Assembly (NCBI GenBank): GCA_963546185.1
Contig: CAUULU010000009.1
Location: forward strand, 1 to 24,964
Direction of reading: 5' to 3'
Length of the DNA stretch: 24,964 nt
DNA from: JABCPO02 sp963546185
Lineage (GTDB): Bacteria; Bacillota; Clostridia; TANB77; CAG-508
Part shown: piece by piece, positions 1-9,400 of the stretch
Layout of the letters: each line of letters starts with the position of its first letter
How positions within the stretch are numbered: position 1 is the stretch's first letter
Position numbers and translations under genes: made by a program
Notes under the pieces: model-generated
The model's database searches: none
What the model saw: only the letters and a program-made list of their open reading frames with translations
What the model was told of the DNA's origin: nothing

Positions 1-1
1 A

Positions 2-208
2 GCGATACTGTTTTATAAACTTAAATTAGATCCAATTCTATTAGTACTAATTATGCTATATTTTGTTTATCTCTCATTAGACTTAATCAGTGATCAAAAT
101 AAAAAAGAAAATGAGATATATTCAATTATGATTATGTTTTTAGTAATTACTTTGATATTAATTGTTAGTATAAAATACATATTAATAGTTGAAATAATTA
201 ATAAATAG
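2..208 (+). CDS. C-terminal part of a small integral membrane protein (5' end outside window)
   Basis: An open frame enters from the left edge and runs to TAG at 206-208. The visible 68 residues are almost entirely hydrophobic, with two likely membrane spans (around residues 9-28 and 43-63) separated by a charged linker containing DQNKKENE. The start lies outside the window, so size and family cannot be judged. It is followed after 19 bases by another small membrane protein with a good ribosome binding site, which suggests a two-gene unit of membrane proteins. No function is assigned. Confidence 0.6.
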   Translation, partial: AILFYKLKLDPILLVLIMLYFVYLSLDLISDQNKKENEIYSIMIMFLVITLILIVSIKYILIVEIINK

Positions 209-227
209 ATCAAAGGAGATGATTTAT

Positions 228-620
228 ATGACCGAAAATTTGTTTCTATATGTATTTACTGCAGTAATAGGAGCAATGAATACGTGGCTCTTATTAGTAT
301 TTCATGAATTTGATTTTGATTCTTGGAGTTATAATATTGCAAGTAGAATATTAAATAGTATAACACTATTTGGTGTGTTATTTTATTTTTCTGCAACTAA
401 GCAAAGTATTTACTATGATATATATATGATATGTATATATATCATGAATATAATTGTTTTATGTATATTTTCATATTATAAAAGAACTGTGAAAACAGGA
501 ATGATAATAATAATCATTATTCCAGTTATGATTATTTTAAGAATGTGTGGAATATTACCACTAAGATACATCTTGTTTTGCGTAATAGACGGACTCGGTG
601 GTAATATGAGTTTACATTAA
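228..620 (+). CDS. small hydrophobic membrane protein, unknown function
   Basis: The product is about 130 residues with four likely membrane spans and few charged residues apart from short loops (YYKRTVK near residue 90). I start it at ATG 228 because AAAGGAG at 212-218 lies nine bases upstream; the in-frame ATG at 219 directly abuts that Shine-Dalgarno sequence and is less plausible. The gene follows another membrane protein by 19 bases and is closed by a strong hairpin terminator overlapping its stop codon. It contains GAC-GGA and CTC-GGT junctions read normally in frame, so C before GG across a codon boundary does not by itself change frame. I do not recognise the family. Confidence 0.6.
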   Translation: MTENLFLYVFTAVIGAMNTWLLLVFHEFDFDSWSYNIASRILNSITLFGVLFYFSATKQSIYYDIYMICIYIMNIIVLCIFSYYKRTVKTGMIIIIIIPVMIILRMCGILPLRYILFCVIDGLGGNMSLH

Positions 621-650
621 CCGGTAGTTAAATACTACCGGTTATTTTTA
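619..650 (+). terminator. intrinsic terminator after the membrane gene pair
   Basis: Perfect ten-base arms AACCGGTAGT (619-628) and ACTACCGGTT (634-643) enclose a five-base loop and are followed by ATTTTTATTT. The first arm overlaps the TAA stop of the upstream gene. Confidence 0.85.
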
Positions 651-661
651 TTTCCTAAATA

Positions 662-670
662 TGGTATAAT
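662..670 (+). promoter_or_regulatory. extended -10 promoter element upstream of sufS
   Basis: TGGTATAAT is an exact TGn extended -10 element, just past the terminator and 46 bases before the sufS start. No good -35 is visible at the expected distance, which is tolerated with an extended -10. Confidence 0.5.
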
Positions 671-716
671 TATATTTAAATTAAAAATAGTTATAGTAAA
701 AAAATGTGAGGTAAAT

Positions 717-1950
717 GTGAAATATAATGTTGAGGAAATAAGAAAAGATTTTGAACAATTAAATGATAAGAATATATATTTAGATACTGCAGCAACAGCT
801 TTAAAGCCTAAGGTTGTAGTTGATTCAATGGTTGAATATTATAATAGGTTTAATGGAAACTCACATAGTAAGATGAGTGTATATGGAGATAAGACAAGTG
901 AACTTGTAGAAAATGCAAGAGAAATTGTAGCTAAATATTTATCTTGTAAAAAAGAAAATATCATATTTACAAAATCTGCAACAGAAAGTTTAAATACATG
1001 TGTGTTTGGGATAGAAGATGAAATTGGTGAGAAAGATGAGATATTATTAAGTATATTAGAACATCATGCAAATATAGTACCATATCAGGTTCTTGCTAAA
1101 AAGAAAAATGCTAATATTAGGTTTGTGTATTTAAATGAAGACTATAGTTTTAATTATGATGAGTTTGAAAAAAAAATAACAGAAAATACTAAGATTATAG
1201 GAATAACAATGCAAAGTAATGTTACAGGAGAAGAAATAGATATAGAAAAAATATGTGAAATAGTAGAAGAAAGATGTAAGGAACTTAATATACCTATACC
1301 ATATATAATAGTAGATGGCTCACAAGGAATAACTCATAAAAAAATAAGTCTTAAGGAACTTAAAAATATATATGCATTTGTATTTTCAGGACATAAGATA
1401 TATGGACCACAAGGAGTTCGGAGTACTATATTTAAATAAAAATATGATTGGTAATGTAAAACCTAGAAATTATGGTGGAGATATGATTGATTATGTTTTA
1501 GAAAATACTTTTGAATTAAAAGAAAATTATGAAAAATTTGAGGGTGGTACATTAGATGCAGCAGGAATATATGCTTTAGGAAAAGCTATTGAATATATAG
1601 AAAATGTGGGAGTAGAAAATATTGAAAAACACTTAAAAGAACTTACTGAATATACAATAGAAAAGTTAAAAAAAGAAGTGAAAAATATTAAGATATATGC
1701 TACTAAAAATACATGTGGAATAGTTACATTTACAATAGATAATATACACTCACATGATATAATTAGTATATTAAATTTAGAAAATATATCAGTAAGAGCA
1801 GGACATCATTGTGCAATGCCACTACATAGATATATTGATGAAGTATCAACACTTAGATTGAGTTTTGGGATGTATACAAAAAAGGAAGAAATTGATTATA
1901 CAATATCAAAGATAGTAGGAATAGGAGAAATGTTTAATGGAAATATCTAA
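717..1950 (+). CDS. sufS: cysteine desulfurase SufS, read through one +1 CGGA site
   Basis: PLP-dependent cysteine desulfurase that takes sulfur from cysteine for Fe-S cluster assembly and passes it to SufU. The joined product is 410 residues, normal for SufS. Visible motifs are LDTAATALKP near the start, EHHANIVPY, the PLP-lysine motif FSGHKIYGPQG (Lys227) and the catalytic-cysteine loop RAGHHCAMPL near the C terminus. The standard frame stops at 1437-1439, just after the PLP motif; skipping C1419 (GTT-C-GGA) restores GPQGVGVLYLNK, as expected for the family, with Gly235 at the junction. Without the shift the product would lack the catalytic cysteine. The GTG start follows GTGAGG at about 706-711. 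The 3' end overlaps sufU by 14 bases, implying coupled expression. Confidence 0.9.
1419..1422 (+). other. +1 frameshift site CGGA in sufS
   Basis: Read as GTT-(C)-GGA at Gly235. Frame before the site is that of 717; frame after it continues to 1950. Confidence 0.85.
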
Positions 1951-2386
1951 AGAAGAAATGATGGAGATATACAAACAGGTTATAATTGAAAATACAAAGG
2001 AAAAAGAACATAAAAAAGAGATAAAAGGAATAGAAAAAGAAGGTATAAATCCTAGTTGTGGTGATGAACTTAAAATATATGTTAAGATGGATAAAGATAA
2101 TAATATTATAGAAGAAATAAGCTTTACAGGAAGAGGATGTGCAATATCAGAAGCATCAGCAAATATAATGTCTGAAATACTTAAAGGTAAGACAAAGGAA
2201 GAAGCTAAAAAAATAATAACTACTTTTTTTGATATGATAAAATTAAATGAAACAAATGAAGAAAAACTTATGGAAACATTAGGTGATGCATATGCTTTTA
2301 AAAACATTGCATATATGCCATCAAGAGTTAAATGTGCTTTTTTAAGTTGGAAAACACTTGAAAAAATATTAGAAGAATTGAATTAA
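1937..2386 (+). CDS. sufU: SufU sulfurtransferase / Fe-S assembly protein
   Basis: Zinc-dependent sulfur acceptor that accepts persulfide sulfur from SufS, of the Firmicutes SufU type. The 149-residue product carries the three family cysteines in their usual settings: NPSCGDEL (about residue 41), GRGCAISEASA (about 67) and SRVKCAFLSW near residue 132. There is no in-frame CGG, so it reads in one frame despite several glycines. It overlaps sufS by 14 bases, consistent with translational coupling. No sufBCD genes lie within the window. Confidence 0.9.
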   Translation: MEISKEEMMEIYKQVIIENTKEKEHKKEIKGIEKEGINPSCGDELKIYVKMDKDNNIIEEISFTGRGCAISEASANIMSEILKGKTKEEAKKIITTFFDMIKLNETNEEKLMETLGDAYAFKNIAYMPSRVKCAFLSWKTLEKILEELN

Positions 2387-2421
2387 TGAAAATATTAAGA
2401 AAAAGTTTAAGGAAAAAAGAT

Positions 2422-2449
2422 AAAAAGCAGTGTAAATACACTGCTTTTT
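2422..2449. terminator. bidirectional terminator between sufU and the convergent small gene
   Basis: Perfect arms AAAAAGCAGTGTA (2422-2434) and TACACTGCTTTTT (2437-2449). The A-run and T-run flanks make it usable from both strands, serving sufU on the plus strand and the gene at 2470-2751 on the minus strand. Confidence 0.85.
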
Positions 2450-2469
2450 GTTAAGTGTTAAAATTAAAT

Positions 2470-2751
2470 TTAATACATATTATCAATTCTTCTAGCCTTT
2501 GTTTTATAAGTAGGCTCGAAGTTGCGGTCTGATAATCTTGTCTTACATATCATTGTAATACCTAGATATGTAATGTATTCGGAATTATTTATTTCCGTTC
2601 TATTTCTAAGGAGTAGATCTAATTTTCCCCTATCATATATATACACTTCAGGAGTGTATGTACTACCATATTTTACTATATAGTAGATTTCTTCTCCATT
2701 GTAATTACCCTCATGTAAGGTAATTACATCACTCACATTTATCCTTAACAT
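2470..2751 (-). CDS. small hypothetical protein (93 aa)
   Basis: A minus-strand gene of 93 residues, with a GTGAAGG sequence four bases before its ATG (2751). It has no signal peptide or membrane span and looks like a small alternating beta/alpha cytosolic protein rich in Tyr, Ile and Thr. Codon use differs from the flanking core genes (more CGC, TCC, ACG). It sits alone between two plus-strand operons, convergent with sufU. Its size and composition recall the two small minus-strand genes at 23883-24826, but I cannot show homology by eye. Function unknown. Confidence 0.55.
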   Translation of the reverse strand: MLRINVSDVITLHEGNYNGEEIYYIVKYGSTYTPEVYIYDRGKLDLLLRNRTEINNSEYITYLGITMICKTRLSDRNFEPTYKTKARRIDNMY

Positions 2752-3054
2752 TTTACCTTCACTCCCTTATATTTAAAAAGAAATTTATATTATTATAATT
2801 TAATTATATAATAGATATTTAAAAAAGCAAATTATTTTTATTTTTTAAAACTAAATATTAAATATTATTTTAATTATTTAATGAAAAAAGTTCTGAAATT
2901 GAGTAAGAAAAAATTTTGAAAAATTTTTGATATATTAAATCAAAAATGTTTAAAAATAAATAAAAAAAGGGATAAGATATCAGTTATTTAAATTTACAAA
3001 GATATAGTTATGTGATAAAATTACAAGTAAGAAAAAATAAGGAGGACATGAAAT
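2752..3054. other. AT-rich intergenic region between divergent genes
   Basis: About 300 bases of A/T-rich sequence between the divergent 2751 gene and glyS. It must hold promoters for both, but I cannot choose a convincing -35/-10 pair. There is no T-box signature, hairpin terminator or open frame. The only clear element is the strong GGAGGA Shine-Dalgarno sequence about ten bases before the glyS ATG. Confidence 0.4.
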
Positions 3055-4437
3055 ATGAATATTAGTATGGAAAAATTAGTAGGATTTGCAAAAGAAAAAG
3101 GATATATATTTGCAGGTTCAGAAATATATGGGGGATTATCAAATACATGGGATTATGGGCCTCTAGGAGTAGAACTGAAAAATAATATTAAAGATGAATG
3201 GAGAAAAACATTTATAAGAAAATCAAAATATAATGTTGGGCTTGATGCTGCAATATTAATGAACCCAAAGGTATGGGAAGCATCAGGACATTTATCAAAC
3301 TTTAGTGATCCTTTAATGGATTGTAAAGAATGTAAGACAAGACATAGAGCAGATAAGATTATAGAAGAATGGATGTTTAAACATGGTATAGATGGTGTTG
3401 TAGATGGATGGAGTGATGAAAAAATGCATGACTATATTATGGAAAACAATATAGTATGTCCAACTTGTGGTAAATTAAACTATACACCAATTAGAAAGTT
3501 TAATCTTATGTTTAAAACATTCCAAGGTGTAACTGAAGATAAAAAAGCAGAAATATATTTAAGACCAGAAACAGCACAAGGTATTTTTGTTAATTTTAAA
3601 AATGCATTTAGAGCAGTTAGAGGAAAGCTTCCTTTTGGTATAGCACAAATAGGTAAGAGTTTTAGAAATGAAATAACACCAGGTAATTTTATATTCAGAA
3701 CAAGAGAATTTGAACAAATGGAACTTGAATTCTTCTTTGATCCAAAAGATGGAAAAGATTGGTTTTCATACTGGAAAGATATTTGCTATAACTGGCTTAT
3801 TGATCATGGAATGAAAAAAGAAAATATAAGAAGAAGAGATCATTCAAAAGAAGAATTATCACACTATAGTGATGGTACAACAGATTTAGAATACCTATTC
3901 CCATTCGGATGGGGAGAACTTTGGGGAATTGCAAATAGAACAGATTTCGACCTTAGAAATCATCAACAATTCTCAGGAGAAAATTTAGAAGTTATGAGAG
4001 AAGATAACACTAAATTTATACCACATGTTATAGAACCATCAGTAGGATGTGATAGAGTATTATTAGCATTTTTATGTGATGCATACAATGAAGAAACTTT
4101 AGAAGATGGAGATACAAGAGTAGTTTTAAAATTAGATAAAACATTAGCACCATATAAGGTTGCAGTATTACCACTTTCTAAAAAACTTTCAGAAGATGCA
4201 GAAAAAGTATATGAAGAATTACAAGAATATTTCTCTGTAACATTTGATGAAACAGGAAGTATTGGTAAGAGATATAGAAGACAAGATGAAATAGGTACCC
4301 CATATTGTGTTACTTTTGACTTTGACAGTTTAGAAGATAACATGGTTACAGTAAGAGATAGAGATACAATGGAGCAAGAAAGAGTAGAAGTTTCAAAACT
4401 TACTGAATATTTAAGGAAAAAATTAGAAGAAAAATAA
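3055..4437 (+). CDS. glyS: glycyl-tRNA synthetase, single-chain GRS1 type
   Basis: Class II synthetase that charges tRNA-Gly. The 460-residue product starts MNISMEKLVGFAKEKGYIFA, followed by the class II region WDYGPLGVELKNN. A four-cysteine zinc module is visible (DCKECKTRH near residue 90, VCPTCGKL near 138). RPETAQGIF, GIAQIGKSFRNEI and REFEQMELEFF mark the catalytic core, and EPSVGCDR the later class II motif. The anticodon-binding domain spans about 360-455. The gene reads in one frame; its single CGG (TTC-GGA in PFGWGEL) spans two codons. It heads the operon containing obg, lexA-like and uvrC, 44 bases before obg. Its product supplies the amino acid used at every +1 site, but that adjacency may be chance. 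Confidence 0.93.
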   Translation: MNISMEKLVGFAKEKGYIFAGSEIYGGLSNTWDYGPLGVELKNNIKDEWRKTFIRKSKYNVGLDAAILMNPKVWEASGHLSNFSDPLMDCKECKTRHRADKIIEEWMFKHGIDGVVDGWSDEKMHDYIMENNIVCPTCGKLNYTPIRKFNLMFKTFQGVTEDKKAEIYLRPETAQGIFVNFKNAFRAVRGKLPFGIAQIGKSFRNEITPGNFIFRTREFEQMELEFFFDPKDGKDWFSYWKDICYNWLIDHGMKKENIRRRDHSKEELSHYSDGTTDLEYLFPFGWGELWGIANRTDFDLRNHQQFSGENLEVMREDNTKFIPHVIEPSVGCDRVLLAFLCDAYNEETLEDGDTRVVLKLDKTLAPYKVAVLPLSKKLSEDAEKVYEELQEYFSVTFDETGSIGKRYRRQDEIGTPYCVTFDFDSLEDNMVTVRDRDTMEQERVEVSKLTEYLRKKLEEK

Positions 4438-4481
4438 TAAAATAAAGTAAATTTTAAGAATAGGAAAAGAATAGGAATAAC

Positions 4482-5760
4482 ATGTTTGTAGATTATATAA
4501 AAATTAGAATAAAAGCTCGGAAACGGTGGAGACCGGAGCAACAAGTTTTAGAAGAGAAAAATATGTGCCAGATGGTGGACCAGATGGAGGAGATGGTGGA
4601 AATGGTGGAAACATCATTTTTGTCGTTGATAAAGATCAAAATACATTAAGAAATTTTAGATGGAATAAGCTATACAAGGCAGAAGATGGTGGAAATGGTG
4701 CAGGATCAAATTGTACTGGAAAAAAAGGAGAAACATTAAAAATTGGTGTTCCCAAAGGTACAATAATTGCAGATAGTAAAGGACATATACTTGCAGACGT
4801 TTCAGAATTAGGTAAAGAATATTTGATATTAAAAGGTGGAAGAGGGGGACTTCGGAAATACACATTTTAAAAATTCAAAAAGACAAGCACCTAATTTCTC
4901 TATAGATGGCGAGAAAACAGAAGAACATGAAATAGTTTTAGAGCTTAAAACAATAGCAGATGTTGGGCTTCTTGGATTTCCTAATGCAGGAAAATCAACA
5001 TTATTATCAAAGATAAGTAAAGCAAGACCAAAGATAGCAGGATATGCATTTACAACTTTAGAGCCAAATCTGGGAGTAGTTACAGATAAGTTTGGAAGAC
5101 AATTTGTAGTAGCAGATATACCAGGAATAATAGAAGGAGCATCTGAAGGTGTAGGGCTTCGGATTTAAGTTTTTAAGACATATAGAAAGATGTAGATTAC
5201 TTCTTCACATTGTTGATGGTTCAGGACTTGAAGGAGATCCAGTAGAAAGAATTAGAGTAATTAATGAAGAAGTTAAAAAATATAGTGACAAAACTGGAAG
5301 CAAGAGACAAATTTTATGCATAAACAAGATTGATATTGCAAGTAAGGAAATAGTAGATGAAATTGAAGAATATGCTAAAAAAGAAAAATTAGACTATATT
5401 TTAATATCTGCAGCAACAACTGAAAATGTAGAAAAATTAGTTTCAATGGTTGCAGATAAATTAGAAAAAATACCAAATGAACCATTAGTTGATATAGAAA
5501 AAATATATGAATTAAAAGATAAGGAAGAAGAAGTAGCAGTAGAAAAAATTATCCTTAAAAAAGGTTTAAAACTATTTAAAGTTTCAGGAAAACTTGCAAC
5601 AAGAGTTATGGGAAGAGTAAACATTGCAGATAATGAATCAATGTATTTCTTACATAAAATACTTGAAGAAACTGGAATAACAGATAAATTAGAAAAACTT
5701 GGAATAGAAGAAGGAGATCTAATTGAAATTGCAGGATATGAGTTTGAATGGTATTCATAA
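4482..5760 (+). CDS. obg: ribosome-associated GTPase Obg (CgtA), read through four +1 CGGA sites
   Basis: Essential GTPase acting in 50S ribosome assembly and stress response. Translated from ATG 4482 with four skipped C bases it gives 424 residues, normal for Obg with a C-terminal OCT domain. The N-terminal glycine-rich fold is complete: KAGNGGDGATSFRREKYVP, then GGPDGGDGGNGG, then GGLGNTHFKNS. The G domain has GFPNAGKST (from residue 164), the DIPGIIEGASEG switch II region, NKID and ISAAT. The OCT domain ends IAGYEFEWYS. Skipped C bases are 4518, 4534, 4853 and 5160, before Gly13, Gly18, Gly124 and Gly226, all conserved family glycines. Dozens of other glycine codons are not preceded by an extra C. 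The gene lies 44 bases after glyS and 26 before the lexA-like gene. Confidence 0.92.
4518..4521 (+). other. +1 frameshift site CGGA in obg (1 of 4)
   Basis: Read as GCT-(C)-GGA at Gly13, restoring KAGNGGD. Confidence 0.85.
4534..4537 (+). other. +1 frameshift site CGGA in obg (2 of 4)
   Basis: Read as GAC-(C)-GGA at Gly18, only 16 bases after the previous site, restoring GGDGATSFRREK. Confidence 0.85.
4853..4856 (+). other. +1 frameshift site CGGA in obg (3 of 4)
   Basis: Read as CTT-(C)-GGA at Gly124, restoring GGRGGLGNTHFK, a highly conserved Obg segment. Confidence 0.85.
5160..5163 (+). other. +1 frameshift site CGGA in obg (4 of 4)
   Basis: Read as CTT-(C)-GGA at Gly226, restoring EGVGLGFKFLRHIERC beside switch II. 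Confidence 0.85.
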
Positions 5761-5786
5761 TTATTAAAAGTAGGTAGATAATAGGT

Positions 5787-6453
5787 ATGGCAAAAATTAC
5801 ATATGAAGAGAAAATATATTCTGATGATTTAACAGAAAAAGATAAAAAAATACTTCGGATATATAGAACAAAAGTGGTATGAGACAGGAGGATTTACACC
5901 TTCATATAGAGAAATATGTAAAGGTGTAAATATATCTTCAACTTCAACTGTATATTCTTCTATAAGAAAACTGGAAGAAAAAGGATATATTAAAAAGTCT
6001 GTAAATAATAATGATAAAGTTACAAGATATGATCTTACAATTAGTTCTTTAAATGAAGAAGGAACAAATTTAAGGAAAAAGAAAAAAGAAAAATATCAGC
6101 TAGTAAGTTTAAGAGTTGCAAAAGTTCCATATATATACAAGATTATAAACAAGGAAAATATATTTGCAGAAGAAAATTTAAAAGAATATATAGCAGTACC
6201 AATTGAATATGGAAAAGAAAAAAATATGTATGCTTTTGAAAGTAAAAATTCTGATTTTAAAGAATTAGGAATTTTAAAAAAATCATTGGTGATATTTGAT
6301 GTTGAAGAAAGATATATTTCTAATGATATAGTTGCAATAATAGAAGAAAAAGAAAATCATACAAGAATTGGAATAAGAAGATACAAAAGAGGAGAGAATA
6401 CTGAAAAAATTTTAGGAAAAGTAGTAGGAGTATATACAAATATAACATACTAA
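5787..6453 (+). CDS. LexA-like repressor with degenerate peptidase domain, one +1 CGGA site
   Basis: A 221-residue protein with a LexA layout. An N-terminal winged helix (about residues 15-72) carries GGFTPSYREIC and STSTVYSSIRKLEEKGYIKK, matching the LexA DNA-binding pattern. The C-terminal half resembles an S24 peptidase domain, and NSDFKELGI aligns by eye with the LexA GMSMxxxGI serine region. At the general-base lysine position (LexA TVKR) I see TRIGIRR, with no lysine in register, and there is no clear Ala-Gly cleavage site, so self-cleavage may be lost. The standard frame breaks at C5856, and skipping it (CTT-C-GGA, Gly24) gives KKILGYIEQKW. It sits 26 bases after obg and upstream of uvrC, compatible with a DNA-damage link, though another regulatory ligand is possible. 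Confidence 0.7.
5856..5859 (+). other. +1 frameshift site CGGA in the lexA-like gene
   Basis: Read as CTT-(C)-GGA at Gly24, inside the first helix of the winged-helix domain. Confidence 0.82.
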
Positions 6454-6468
6454 AATCTAGGAGATAAT

Positions 6469-9400
6469 ATGGGGAAAAATGTTAAACAATATGAAAATAT
6501 ATTGGAAAAGATAATTATAAAATTTGGGATAGAAGTAGAAAATAAGGAAAATGCGTTAGAAGTAATAGGATGCTTAAAAGAAAAGAAAATAAGTATAAGT
6601 ACTATAAATGTATATCCTAATATTGTTAATATTAAATCAAATAAGGTTTCAAATATTATAGATGCTTTTATAGAATCTAATTTACCAATAGAAATTTTGG
6701 AAAAAAATCCAAGTATAATTGAAAAAACAACAGGAGCAAGAGTTAAAAAAATTGCTGAACTTTTAAATGAAAAAATATTAAGTAAAAAAATGCTTGAAAA
6801 ATTTCCAGAAATAGTAGCAGTAGGTAAAAATGATAATATACTAAATATTTTAAAACTATTTCAAAATATAAAAGTTGAAAAGAAATATTTTGAAACAGTG
6901 GGTGGAGATATCTTAGCATATGGAGATTCAGCAGAAATAAAGAAAATAATAGCAGTTTTAGAAAAATATGATTTACTTAAAGCAGTATTAAAAAAATATC
7001 CTAAAGTATTCTATTCAAATAACAGTTCTGTTATAGAAGATATTATAGCATTATATAAGAATCCAAAAGAAAAACTACGGATTAAATATATTAAAAAAAC
7101 ATCCAGAAATTTTAGCTGAAACAACTAAAGTTAGAATCCAAGCAATAGTTAATATGCTAGAAAGAAATGGAATTGAAAAAAATGTTATAACAAAAACACC
7201 AGAAATTGTATATATTAATGATACTAAGGAAATAGAAAATATTATAAACAAGATAAAAGGATATGGAATTTCTAAAGAAGAAATAAATAATGCACCTGAA
7301 ATTCTTACATATGATGAAGTATCAGTTAATAAGCTTTTAAGAAAATTAGAATTTGTAACAGCATATGATGATATTTTTAAAAATGTTATAACTAATGCCT
7401 TTAAGGAAATTGTTACAGCAAATATGCAAAACTTAATAGACTTTGTAGAAGAAATAGAAAAAGGTAATCTAGACAGAAATATAATAGAATTAAATCCAGA
7501 AATAATATCAAAAACTACACCTATTAAAGTTGAAGAAACAATTAAAAACCTAAAAAGCTTAGGAATGGAAGAATACTACATAAAAAACAAGCAAATATTA
7601 TTAATATCAGAACCACAAAAAATATTAGATATTGTAAAAACTTTTGAAGAATTGAATATAGATAAAGAAATATTAGAAAATCCTATAATTTTCTTAGAAG
7701 GTGATTCAGAAAACATATATAATATTGTATCTGAAATAGACAAGAGAAAAATGAGTAGAGATATATTAAAAAATACTTTTATACTAATAAAAGGTGAATA
7801 TGATAATATATCAAAAATCTTAGAAAAATTAGAAAATGAACATGTTGATTTAAGTACAGATATTATAAATAAGAGTACAACAATCTTATCTGAAAGTACA
7901 CCAGAAGATTTAGATGAAGTTAAAAAATTCTTAGAAAGTAAGAAACTATTAAATAATCCAGAAGTAGATATCCCTGGAATACTTTTTGCTAAAGGTAAAA
8001 AAGAAAATATGGAAAAAGTATATAATTTCTTTGAATCAAATGGATTATTAAATGAACTTAAAGGAGCAATGTCACTTCTATGTAGACCAATACTAAATAT
8101 TGAAAAGAATTTTGATTTAGTTATTGAAAATGGAATGGTAAATGAGCTTTTAAATAATATTTCAGTATTAGGTTTAGGTTCAGAAACTATTGAGAAAAGG
8201 TTGAAATATCTAGAAAAAATAGGTGAAGATAAAACAATATTAGCACTTAAAATGACAGGTGATAAGTTTAATAAAAGATATGATGCAACAGATGCTAAAT
8301 TAGATGCTGCAATAGAAGATGAATATTATGCACAAAATATAATAGAAAGTAGATTTTCTGAATATTTAGAAAGAGAAGAAAGAGAACTTAAGAATTTTAG
8401 AGAAGAAAGATTTTTTGAAAGTATTTTAGAAAATATATTAGAACTTGGTATTGTTAGAAAGAAATTTGAATATTACAAGTGTGGATATTCATATAGTATG
8501 ATAAAAATAAAACAAAATCTTAACAAGTTAATAACATATGCAGTTGAAGATTTAGGAATAGAAAATATATCAGCAAAAGATAAGATATATATAATTGTTT
8601 TATCAATACTAGGAAATAAGAAAGTTTCAGAAAAAGAAGCTGAAGAAGTATGTAGAAGTATTATTAAAAAAGAAAAAGAAGCAGAAATTAATCCACAATT
8701 AGTTGAAAAAGATGTGCATAAAATAAGTGTTGGAATAGAAAAAAATGTGCTTGAAGAAAATTATAATGAAGAATACAAAGAAGAAGCTAATTATGATATT
8801 AATAATGATAGTAATGAAAATGATTCTTTAGGATTTGAAGATGAATATGAAGAAGAAAAAGAATATGAAAATAATAATCAAGAAATAGCAGAATTAAAAG
8901 AAAAACAAGCAGCACAAGAAAAAGTAGAAAACGACATATTAACAGAAGAAGACTTTGAAGATATAGATAACATAGAAGAAATTACTAAAGTAGAAGAAGA
9001 GTATTCAGAAGAAGACTATAACAAGGACCTAGAAGAACTTGGTATTGAAGAAGAAAAATCATTAAATGATACTGAAATAAAATCTAATAATACAAAGTCT
9101 ATAAGACAATTAATAAATAATACAAATTCTGCAGAAAAAGAAATAGTTCCTGAAAATATAGAAAAAAATAATGAAATATCTAATTCTTTAAATAATAATA
9201 AAAAAGATAATATTAACACTTCAAAAATAAAAGAAGAAGAACTAAAGAAAACAGAAGAAACAATTGATAAGTACAAGATTGATATTGAAGAGCTTAAGAG
9301 AGAAAGAGAAGAACAAAAGAAATATCAAGAAAATGAAATGTTAAGACTTAGAAAACAATTAGATGATATGAAAGCATCTATTCTAAACTTTAAAAAAGAA

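Noticed and set aside
2752..3054. T-box riboswitch upstream of glyS
   Set aside because: I find neither the conserved T-box antiterminator sequence nor a terminator hairpin in this region.
3901..3912. CGGA in glyS as a further +1 site
   Set aside because: It spans two codons (TTC-GGA in PFGWGEL) and the frame stays open on both sides, so no shift is needed.
3963..4544. Long antisense open frame opposite the end of glyS
   Set aside because: It lies wholly opposite glyS and the start of obg, has no ribosome binding site or family motif, and is the sort of mirror frame expected in AT-rich coding DNA.
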